Source of the DNA: Nereocystis luetkeana | Taxonomy: Eukaryota; Sar; Phaeophyceae; Laminariales; Laminariaceae | Direction of reading: 5' to 3' | Assembly: GCA_031213475.1 (NCBI GenBank) | Contig: JARUPZ010000017.1 | Span: forward strand, 2,423,920 to 2,487,919 | Length of the DNA: 64,000 nt | Shown: positions 34,854-46,800 of the stretch, one piece after another | Position numbering within the stretch: position 1 is the stretch's first letter | Layout: each line of letters starts with the position of its first letter | Position numbers and translations under genes: made by a program | The notes under the pieces: model-generated | What the model was told of the DNA's origin: nothing | Databases searched by the model: none | What the model saw: the letters and a program-made list of their open reading frames with translations, nothing else

Positions 34854-37800
34854 GCAAGTGTACGAAATACGCAGGGAGAGGGGGAGAAGGGAGAGATAAT
34901 AGTGTGAGAAATAGATGCAGAGAGAGGGAAAGATGAAGAGGGAGAAATGCCAGTTGTCGCACCGATTAGCACTGCTGTTGTTGTGGTGTGCATGTCAGGA
35001 TCAGGAAATAATATGGTACATGCATAGCGCAGAAGCGGCCAGTACGCAGAGTTGCCTCGCGAGCTGACGTAAAAGCTACAGGCGAAACGAGAGATGGAGG
35101 GGTGGTGGGAAAGGGAGGGGGAAACAGATGGAGATCGCTCCCACCGCATATCGCGCAGGATAACACACACCCGCGGGCGAATTTCGAAGCTGCTCTTCTC
35201 GACGGTGGGAAGGGCGTACTGAATACGCCGAGCGATGTGTCCCTTGGATATATTTCGAAGCGATCATTCCAAACCTACCGTACCAAATATCGTTGTGTGT
35301 GTGACCCCCTTGGTTTGGAGACAATGGCTGTTGCTGTAGGAAAGGCGTATCAAGTGTGTGTGTTATCTTACGTGGTGTTGTTACACTGATGTGTACGCCT
35401 GGTATCGGGTATAGCGTACCGGTATAACATGTATATATGTATGTCCTTACGTGATGTGGTGACGACATACATGTACTATTACGAAGGGCCATAGTAAATA
35501 GGACCAAATACCGTTGGCGAAAAAAGCGATTTACATAGGTGCTTGCGTGTGCCGTAGGTCCTATTTAATTTAATATGGTCCCCCGCAGTGAGCATTTTTA
35601 CAACCTGGTACGGTTGAAATCCAACCGTGTGCATGCAGTATTAGCTTCTACGTTGACCACTCGTAAAAACTCCCCGTGAGGAGAGGAAAAACCAAGGGAG
35701 ACCGAACCAAGGTGGAAATGTAGCTTTGTCTACTTACTCGTATAGGTATTGAAGCCTGCCCGGCCGTTACAAGGAGTTGAGGGCCGCCGGCCGCCGTGCG
35801 TGCACGTTTTGTCGCTCTCGTTAAGTTAAATATGTCCTCGCAGTCGCGGAGCAAGAAGTCCTCTTCTTTCAAGGTACCCCACTGTCTGTTGTATGATGTA
35901 GCATGATACCTTGGTGCTACAGCTAGTGTGTATGCCAGCTTGCAATACCATTCCAGGCCGGAATCTATGCCGCATCGTGGGGTGGCTGTGAATTTTGGGT
36001 GCGCGCGTTCGTCACGTGCAACATTTGCTTCTTTATTCGTCAACATCCAGCGAATGCGGCGTCAGTTGGCACTGATTTACACCCTGGTGGCAGAGTGCGA
36101 CACAGACCAGACAACACACATCGCAAACAACTGCAGCGAAGATATGTACTTGTACTTTCTTTACAAAACCGCGCAGGGTCTGTACCATGTGGGAACCAGT
36201 TGTTTCCCCCCCCCCCCCGTTCGGCCTCCAGCACACAAGGTCTCCCTCAAGTGTCAAACCTGATTCTTCGGCCTCGAGAGACAGCAAGCGACTCCCCACT
36301 CTCTCTGTGACCCCCAGGCACGAGACGGGGATCATTCTTATTGCTCCGCTTACCATCTGACAGTAGGGTTAGTATTTAGCGTTTGGTCCAGTGAAAGCAT
36401 CCACACACCCGGTACACGAGGGAATCCAGACTCTATTTATTGAATTCAAACTTGTTCTATTAATAGGATACGAGTAGCACGTTTTGGTTGCTGTGCGTAT
36501 CTGTTTTGAACGATCGAGGTTTCTTCACGCGATATCGTTGCAATAATGCCCCTGGTGACTTTCCATGTAATTCGTGGTGTGTTCGAAACCTTGGGACTGT
36601 CCACCGAATTGCTTTTGGACTTTCTCGAAAACCATGTTTTGGGTTACTGCAGGTATCAAGGCACATACTTCCAGAGGTGAGAAGCCCCAGAAGGCAAAAG
36701 TAGGTGCTAACCCTCCCACCATAGAAGGGATCTGAGATCAGATTGTTTCTGGATGGAGTACTAGAGTCATGCTGCGGTAGAGGTGACCCCCAATGCTTTG
36801 GAGGGTCCTCGCTTGACGCGCCTCTACCGCAGGATTGCTTTCAACCGCGCCGTCTATCTGCATGATCTATTACGCTGGACCATAGAAAATACCAGGTAGG
36901 TTTTTCGTGTGTACGGTAGGTCCTAGTTAATCTGGTCCCCCGTATTAGAGCATACGTCCTGGATGGTGAGTTGTGTTTGACAGCTCGACGAGCATGACAA
37001 CACATTATTAGCAGATACCAGGCACCTAGGCATATGCTCTAACGTGCAGGTTAGGATCTGCTAGATCAACGACGCATTATTTTCTGACGTTCTTCGCTTG
37101 AGAATCCCTTTGTCGGTAAGTGGTTGCGAAGTCGACCACAATCTGATCCCAAGAAGAAGGAAAGTGCAGCCCGCCGTATGTAAAGTGAAAAAAACATTTT
37201 TACGGTACGAGGGTGGCAGTCCCGACGATTCTGGCTTGAGGAACCCCGTCATTCCGAAAAACAAACCTAACGTGCTACTACCTCTATCGTACGTAGCACG
37301 TGTCTGACCTGTCCAAATGTGCTACTTACTACCTCTACCGTGCGTAGCATGCGTCTGGCCTGTACTCTATGTACTGTAGATCATGACCTATCTATCTATC
37401 CGACGTGATGAGCTGCTTTTTGCAGAGTTTCAGGTATGTATTCGGACGCACCCCAAGGATAGTAAAGTTACAGTGCTATCGTGCGTCTAGCGTGAGTGTG
37501 CTACGGAACACAACGTTTAGACCTACGTGCGACGCGTGCTGCATTTAGAGGTAACGTGTTTACACTAGAATGTTTTCAGTACGACGGGGCTCCTTAACAC
37601 AACCAATCGTCGGAATGTCGACCTTTTTCCAAGAGATCTCTTTTTTCCACACTCTCTCTTGGGGCGCGGGAATATTCTCATCAATCATTCACTGCACTTT
37701 TGGTTTTTGGTAAAGTCACTTTTTCGGGTGAGACATGGAGCTCTTGAAGTGAGCAGCCTCAGGAAAAAAAGTGGTGCACTTATAGATGCTGTGGCATGCG

Positions 37801-40800
37801 TCTTCAGACTATTGTTTTTATCAGCCCCCCGGGGTCACTCGGCCCAGCGTGGCTGCCCTGTTCCTTCGCAATCTGAAAGCCCGCACGAGTATATGCTGCG
37901 CGTTTCGGTTTCACCCCACGCACGGCCAATGGGATTTGGTTTTGTTTATGCTACGCCACAGAATGTTCTTCGTGGGGTTCCATTCATTGTGAGTGAGGTA
38001 CTGTAGAGAGCTACTTGTCCCAGGGGCCAACACGCAGTAGTATTGAATTTTCAAGGAGATCAACCCCCTTCCATAGCAAGCTCGAAAACGTGGTATTGTA
38101 GTCCTGATACCAACATTCCCCACCACCCGACATGACCAAGCAGGGTTTTTTCTTGTTCCTCGTTTTATACAATCGCAGGTTCTAGCGCGGGATGCGCGCC
38201 ACGTCACCACCGGGGCCCCCGACCAGTACGAAGCGGCTGGAGGAGAAGAGATGGGAGACGGTTTCGTGATGGTACAGTCTAAGGTAGTGCAGCCGCTCGA
38301 TTTCTTCACGATCGCAGGCGTTGATGTCGCCGTGGCAACGGTACCGGTAGGCTGGCAGCGCTGCCCTGACATGGTGGCGGTTTTGGAGATGAGGCTCGAG
38401 GCCGATACTAGTCGGGGGAGCGCGGGGGCGGTGTTTGGACCTGGGGCACTTTCAACCAGGAGTTGCGAGGTTCGGAAACAGGTGAGAACTCCGCAACACA
38501 CGTACATTCCTGATACATACTGGCAGCACGTACGCATTTGCTCCGAAGGCTATCCCAGTATACCAGGTAATCTTCGTACGGTATCAGGTACACCAGGTAC
38601 TGGTACATGATACTGTCGTGCCTCCAGTGGCTCGTATACCCCGTACTGCTGCGGTTATACACGGGCATGGTTGCATCAAACAGGCGAACACTCGATGTAC
38701 TTGAAGCCTGCCTGCGAATACACAAACATGTGTGTGTTCCAGTATACCGTCCCAACCATTGCGTGGAGGTGTCGTCATATCTTCTCTCGTCCGCATTTTC
38801 TTTCTCACCGAGTCAAAAAAGCATATGATACGATACATCTGTTTTTTTTCCGTGCCCAGTGGTCGTTCAAGTTTGGTTGTGGGCGATCTACAGGCCCGTG
38901 GGAAAACGTTTAATGAGGGCCTGTAGATCAAACAATCCTTGGGAGGCAAGGCACTTATTATCACATACACATATCGTATACATACACATAGATGTATGCT
39001 TCATGTATAATAGCAGGATAGCCCTCCGCCCCGGCAAAACTCGAAGTATCTAAAACGTACAGGATTGATTGTGGTACGTACACTCTCGGAAAAAATTCCC
39101 TTCCGATAACCATTTAGACGTATGTATGCCAAGCGTGCCAGGTACAACAATAAACAAGATGTCCCCGTGATGTATAAGTGATATAAGGAGGACCCTGGGC
39201 TGGATAATCGATCGATACTCTACCCCAACAACTGAGTGAGTAGCACCTCCACATTTGACGCCGTCGAGGACACGGGTTCGAATCTTACTTTGAACGTTTC
39301 TGTTGTAGAAATGCTTGCGCGTGCACCCCTCACACCATACCAGGCATCTCCCTGGTTCCCGAGGTATTGAAACGAAGCGGGTAGGTCAACGTACGGCCGT
39401 ATACGGCACCGACGTCCCGGATACCCCGGCGTTCAGAGAAGGGGGGGGGGGGGGGGGGGGGCTAAAAGTATCACCCTAAGCTGGGTAATCGATCGACACT
39501 TCACCTCTATAACACCTTCACATAAGAGCGACTGACGCTGGAGGTCATGCTGCACGTTGTCTCACATCCAACACAGGAATACCTCTAAAATCTGCTGGCA
39601 TGATGACGCATATTCTCCAAGTACACGTAGGCGTAAACTGGGTGCTCGTTTCTTGTTTTCAATCCATAGAATGCGTGGTTGAGCTATTCCACAGCTCTGG
39701 CACGGCACCTGGTCTCTAGTAATAGTGAGCATTTTCATGCATTTCGGGCATGCTCCTGCCCGTCACCACAGTAAGGACAAATGCATCGCTAGATATACGG
39801 GAAAAACATTTCATGTTTTCGATTTCAGGCGCTAAGCGGTCGTACGGTGCATTACGATCTGATGAAGTTTCGAGAGCGCCGACGCTGTTACGTAGCAATT
39901 ACAAATTTGCAACGTGGTGCGATGTGGTATGTTCCGAGACGACGCATTTGGGGTCGGGCAGGCGAAAGTATCAAGCCTGCTTGAAGCCGTCGGGGTGGGA
40001 AGTTGACCACAAACAAGCCAAGACCGACCCCACAGGAGCACGCGCTGATGATTATTAAGAGGATAGCACGCGATGTGATACAATTATTACGGGGGACCAT
40101 AGGAAATAGGACCAAATATTGTTAGCAAAAATAGTGAAATATATAGTTTTTTGTGTGTACCGTAGGTCCTATTTAATATGGTCCCCCTCGTGATAGTGAT
40201 GGTGGTGTGGTGCAGCAACGACGCGCAATGCTAGGCTAGACTCGTCTCGTCCCACGGTAGTATTTGTATTTTTTAGCTCTATACTGGCTGACCGATCAGA
40301 GTAGTATTATGTGTTTCGTTAGTGTATCATCTGTTTTAGTACTAGCTCGTGTGGAAATGTTGGTCCGGTTGCGCGAACTAAACTTCTTCGGAGGCAGCGG
40401 AACATAAGCCACCACCCCTACGAGGACATTGCTTACAAAATGATGCCGTTGTGATTTGATACGCAACGTGGATTGATGAACTGATTTGGGCAGGTGAAGG
40501 TCTTGGACCGACTCGAGTCTGGGCAGCGACGGGTGGCCCTATTCCCGCAGGATGGCACCGCAAGCTCCGCTGCCCCGCTCACCGACGTTGAGGTCGTCAT
40601 CGTCAAGGACAGGTAGGTTGATAACGAGGCTTTTATTGGCTGGGCGGGGGGGGGGGGGGGGGGGGGTACATGTCACAGTAGGAGTAGCACCATAATTTTC
40701 GGTGGCTCCTCCTTGAAATATTTATTTACCCTACCAAAACAATCTCGCTCAAGCACAACCTTGAAAAGAAACAGTTCAAGTGTAACCCCGATGCATCACC

Positions 40801-43800
40801 TCATGTTTTATATGTATACACACATTTATTTATTTTGTATCATCGTCTGATACCTTCGCCCTTCGCTTGTCTCTCACGCCTATTATTACGGGGGCCATAG
40901 TAAATAGGACCAAATATTGTTAGTTAGAACACGTAAATACATAGTTTTTTGTCTGTACCGTCGGTCCTATTTAATATGATCCCCCCCGTAATAGTCACGA
41001 AGCACCAAGCTCTCCTCCCCCCCCGTCTCCATTATGAACAGTGACTGCCGATTGGTTGCATAGCACGAGAAGGATGCAGCACTTTCTTCCATCGTCGACT
41101 CGTGTCTCACTTCAAACGTTTGCGACAATAAGGCATGCCTTGCCGAGTAGCACCTCAGCTGAGAAGCTCCATCAGGGCCACTGCCTCAGTTCGGCCGAAA
41201 CGAGCTATCCCTGTCGCTGCAGACGTTACCGGGTTGGTGAGGGTGGCTGGAGGGGGCGGGGTGGGGGGGGGGGGGGGGGGTACTCATGGTAATGCATGGC
41301 CGTAGTCGTACAACCGTAGACTCTCGCATCCCCACAATGCCGGGACGGAGCACGTCGGGCAATCAGCGACCGGGCAGACATTCAATGCTTGCACCAAGCG
41401 CGACGTGACACGTGAGGTGTTCGTCGAGTGGTATGACGGGTGAGCTGCATGCTACTATGGACCGCTTGTGAGGCGGGCTTCGGCACCAACCTCGCCCCAA
41501 TAGATCTGTTTCCGGGGTGTCGATTCTGAGAGACAGCTCTTGGGCATAGTGTGAACCTGCCCCGTGGGTGCCTTGACGTATGCCAGGTACACTTCCAGAA
41601 CGTGGCACAACTATTTTATCATTGTGCGGAGTTAGGAGTTCTCGACCCCGCGCACTACGATCTAACTCGCGCCCCGTAAACGGCGATCGCGAAAAAAAAA
41701 AAAAAAAAAAAACGGTACGCTAGTTGTCTCGTAGCTTCACGGCAGTCATTAAAGTATACGCAGCGTCGTTACCAGCCTACGCCAACCCGATATGTGCACA
41801 TGTAACACCTGTATACGGGACCGGTGGAGGGAGACGGGGGGTGGGTTGGGAGGCGTGTGCGGAGGGGGGGGCGAGGACATGGATGCACGAGGGGTATCGG
41901 GGGGGTGGGGGGGGGGGGGGGGGTGCGGGGTCACCTCGGGAAGTGCTAAGTGCGGAGTAAACACTAGTTTTCAACCCTCCTTCAGATTTCAGATGAAACA
42001 AATTGAAGCTGAAAAAGTTACGAGTACACAACGAGCCGCAGCGCGGTGGAGGATGGTGACTAATAGAGACGCGTGCTACTGCGAGGGCGGCTCCTAAATG
42101 TGTCTGAGGCCCCTTGCTTGAGGTGTTATAAACCTCAAACAAAAACAAACGAGTTTGAGGGAAACAATAGAATTTCAACCCGCTCAACAATCTCAAAGCG
42201 TACACTGCATAGTATAGGTGTATCAGGAACAATGTCGTAACATAATACAGTAGTGGTATCCCAATGATCTTGGGTGCAGGAGCCCGGTCAGTCCCAGTGA
42301 CAGTTTTTCCTAATCCCAGTGCTGCTACTACCCCCATCGTACCACGCCTCTAGAGTGCGACTTACAGTGTAGTGAGTCGCAACTCTCTGGCGCTACATGC
42401 ATGACCCTACCCATCCTTGTTACCGGGCGCTAGCGGTGCTCGTAACGGGTTGACAATATCAAAGCTCTCATTGTGCCGGTCGCTGTACCATGGGTTCTCA
42501 AGAGGGTTACCCAGGGGGGGGGTGTATTACCGTTTTGTCTTTTTTTGTCGTCTCCTCTGGCATAGACATACTTCAAACATAGTAACCCATTGTACCGTAC
42601 ATATCGGCGATGATACCGGTGATGCCTCCAGTGGGAAACTCGGTCATGCGAGCCAGCAGCCCGAGCCTGGTTTAACCTCGACTCTTCCCCATGGACAGTG
42701 TGCTGGCCTTCTTCAATGTCGTTCTCCGTGATGCCCACTGCCGACCCCTAACTAGAGTGGTGTCATGCCTGCTATAGGTTACTCCGTTCGCTATCAGCGA
42801 CTCAGTAGGCTACTGGCTACTGCTATAGCAATCATCCCTATACCAATACGTCCCCTCGATAGAGGCAAGAAAGTAAAAAATAATCCTCCCCATCGATGAA
42901 AAATCTCGATCAACTCTCCCTGCAGCAGTAGCTTGCTTGTGAACGGTACGTACGCCATCCCACCCCCCTACCCATCAACAAGCGCGCTAAGTATCTCCCA
43001 TCTTCTCCCGGATTTTGCGTTCGGAAGCTACAACAAGGTGCTGGCGTGGGTGGACATAATGCTGGAGTTCATCGTGGAAAGGCTTTTCTTCCTCGTGCCC
43101 TCCCTTCCCGAGATCTTGGGCGATCTCACGCCAAACGTGCAGGTGGGATGGTCATATTGTCGGCGCGTCAAAAAGGGCACAAAAAGACGTTAGGGAATAG
43201 CAGTTGTCCTACGTATAGCAGAGCGGTAGGTTTATGCCGAAAGGGTTTTAGCCGGCGGAACTCCTCATATTCGGTGGCGGCGCCAAAGGGGGGAAGAAAA
43301 GGGGTTCTTCCATGGGGGGCAACAATCTCGCCATTCCCTGATTCCTTACGCACGGTTTGACGGTGGTTTTGAACTCCTGACGCAACCTCGCACAGCAGCA
43401 TATCAACCTTTCACATCGACATCTCCACAAGATGACAGACATGGCGGTACGCCCGCTCGACCCCACCACGGAACAGTAGAGTAGCAGGCGAACTACTCAT
43501 CACTCGTATTGGAAAGACCTTGCAGCAGTTTGTGTAGCTGTTTTTCATCCTCAATCTTGCTTCCCGACTCTCTAGACAGCCGTGGTCGCAGGTGTATTCC
43601 CTTCTCCCGCTCCCCTGGGAATTGTCCTTCAGTACCATAGCAATCCGACTGTCCGTCGATTTTAAACGGTGTTTTGCTACCCCACGCTGTGCAATGAGAC
43701 AAAGGAACATCAAGCACTGTTTGTTGTTGTGACGGAATCCGCCGGGATTTGAACCCCGGCCTTCATACGCCACAATAGGGGCATTCGAGGGTTCCCACAA

Positions 43801-46800
43801 GACCATGTAGGTATGTGGCATGAAACAGTTAGGTACTGTGTGTCATGAGGAAAACACCTCGTCCGTGATGTGATAGAGGAGACGTTACAGGCTGCTGCGT
43901 ATACCTCGCTTTACTGTGATAGGCTCGACCAACAAAATTATGGCACAAAATAGACCTCCTAAGGCTACAGTACACACACGCAACGTTTCGCAGCGGTATC
44001 TTCACGGCATGATCGACCTGGCGGTGCGCTCGCTCGACCCTTCGACGGAAGACATCTCCAGGGAGTCCTACCAGGCCGTTCACCCCAACCCGAAGCGAGC
44101 TCACCAGGTGAGCTGTCCAACGGAGCTGTTCGCGATCGACCAGGGATGCACGCTGCGATAGGGCATGCCTTATACCGATCTTTGACCGGGAACGCGAGTT
44201 CCGTTTGATGTTTATATCCGATTTTTAACGCGGCGTGCATCTCCCGGTTAGAGTGGTAGCGCGTTTCGGCCGAACCAACCAACGTTCGGCGGAGCCTCTG
44301 TACTGAAAAAGTGCCGAGATAGTTCATCTCTCTTGACCCGCGCAATATCGAGGCGCGCAACGATAGGGAGCGTATTGGCAGCAGGTTAGAGCTATTAATA
44401 GTGTTTCATCTAAACGTCGGGGACCCTTGACCCAAAATCGTCGGAGGATGCCAATATTTTTTAAGCAACAATGAATGTTTTGTGTACCTGGGCCTTGGAG
44501 TGGATGATCAGGGTGCGATGCTATTTTCCTTCGAACTCAGCTTTTGGGTGTCTTAGTGATGGCTCCTCAAGGGAGGGGCCTCAGAAGGCAAAAAAAACAA
44601 GTGCGCCTCTATCGGCGGATGTGTACTGCGGGCCCAGCAGCATGCCGGACACCAACTGGTACGATCGACAACGATAACTTACCTCCTGCCACAGTAGGCG
44701 AATGCGGGCCTAACAGCATGAAAACCATCATTGGGCATGGCAACAATCTATTAATAGACCATGGGCCAGTTCATCGGGTATCCTACATGTAGTTTTTAGA
44801 GCTCGGGTTCGGGTGAGGTGTATAAAGATCCTCGAGATAGGAAGTTCATACGCAACAGGTTGCTACCGCCAGAAGGCAAAGAGAGCGTCCAACTGTAAAT
44901 ATACCTGATATATGTACATATATATATATATGGTATATATATTTAACCGACGGGTGCGACTGCGATCTCACGGTTTCGTTTCCCGGGTGAGATCTGCCCT
45001 TTTCGATCGATCGAACCTTAGGCTGGAAAGCCCGCACGTTGGACAGTTGTACCGTCTACAGGTGACATCATCTAGACGTTACGGTAGCCTACCGTTGAGA
45101 AGTGCTCCGCAAGACCTGTATAGTACCGATCGAACTCATGAAACATGTCCCCGATAATGCAAACTGTACGGCTCCCGCGCGGCAACGTGAGCTAGATCAT
45201 ACAGACCATACAGATGATCTGCCCTGAAGCATCTATATCATGTAGTGGGAAACAGCGATGTTTCTGCTTAAGGTGTGGAAGCTTACCATTGCAGACCAGG
45301 TGCCCCAGTCCCAGGCATACGCCTTCCACGGATAACACAGACAGCGTGACATTCGGTGTTTTACTCCAACGCCAACAGCATTATAGGTGCGTGTTGCTTT
45401 CTACCAGGTACTCAATATATATATATATATATATAATCAATTACCTGGTTTTCATACGATACCACACGATGACGACGACGACATCAGCAACAAATAAATG
45501 CCGACAACAAGAGCAAGCAACACAACTACGCCAATAACAACACGACCACAAAGACATAAATATAACCCACATTCACAAACGCGTCTCCCCTCCATCAACT
45601 ACCACTGTCCGCAGAGAATCGAGGGGTACACCCAGGCCTTAGCTGAGCAGGGCTTCCTCCTGACCCACTGGGAGGTGGTTCGAGATCTGTGGATGGATTC
45701 CCTCAGGAGTTCCCCGTATATGGAGGCGTATGAGCTGCAGAACATGGAACTGGGGACGGAGAGCGCGATATATCGTTTTTTCACGCAGCACGTGTTAACG
45801 CCGGCCGTAGCTGCTATCAATGCCATGGATGAATTGTACGATGACTCTTCGAACGCCAAACTGGTGGGTTGACGGGTGGTGATGGTGGTGAAGGTGAAGT
45901 CGGTAGTGATATGGTGGCGATAGTGGTGGTGGTTTGGGTGAAAAAAAGGGGGGTAGGGAAGGCGGTTTTTTTGGTTGTGGCGGTGATGGGGGGGGTGGGT
46001 AAGTGGGGCGTTGGTAGGGGGAGGTGCTCCAGGCATGCCTGGCCGTGGGGCGTGTGTGTGCGGGGGGGGGGGGGGGGTTAGCGGTCGTGAAGGTGGGGAT
46101 TATAGAGTGGGGGGGCGGGGTGGTCATACGATTAGGGAGGGGGGGGTACTGAGATAGCGCCGTTAGCATATCAGTGGCGGTGTCTGTCAACCATCGTGGA
46201 TGAGGTATTTGAACTGGCGTTGGTGTCGTGGTGTAAGGCGTACTGTGAGCGTTGGTGGCGCTACTATTTGGGGTGTTGATGCTATGTCACTGTTGTCGCG
46301 CTGGAATGGGCAGTGGTGGGATGGGTATAGTGGGGGTAGTGTTAGTGTTGGCCCACTGCAAAGGAAGGTATGCACCAAGCATTTTTCAACGCGGAATTAT
46401 GTGCACTGGTGCTAGACCCCTTACGCTTGTTTCCGGGTTTTGAACGCTACGCGTACATCGCCCTCCTTAACTACATGTGTCTTTGTTGTCTTTCTTGGCA
46501 CTTCGTTTCCCTCCTCCTTTCGAGAATGCTTCATTTGCATATATCTATGTGTCTCACCAGAATCTCATTATCCCCATCCGGCTGTCTATCCACGGGTATC
46601 TATGGAATTGCCGTCGCCTTGCCACCCCTCCACAGCTCGTAGAGTCTTGGCTCCCGTACTCGAACAACTCCAAGGCGCAGTGGGCCGTCGGAGTCGAGGT
46701 CTACGCCAGGCTTTTCTCTCGCCACCCCGAGATCGTCCCGCTCTTCCGCTGCGCCGACATGGACTCCCTGTCCAAGCGCCTCTCCGACTTACTTCAGATT

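Noticed and set aside
43735..43806. A functional tRNA gene on the - strand (perfect T arm)
   Set aside because: No pairing acceptor stem or clear anticodon loop was found. A related copy at 50.2 kb points to a retroposon.
45599..46190. Pro/His-rich - strand frames
   Set aside because: Antisense of a globin exon and of a GGT-rich intron; no independent support.
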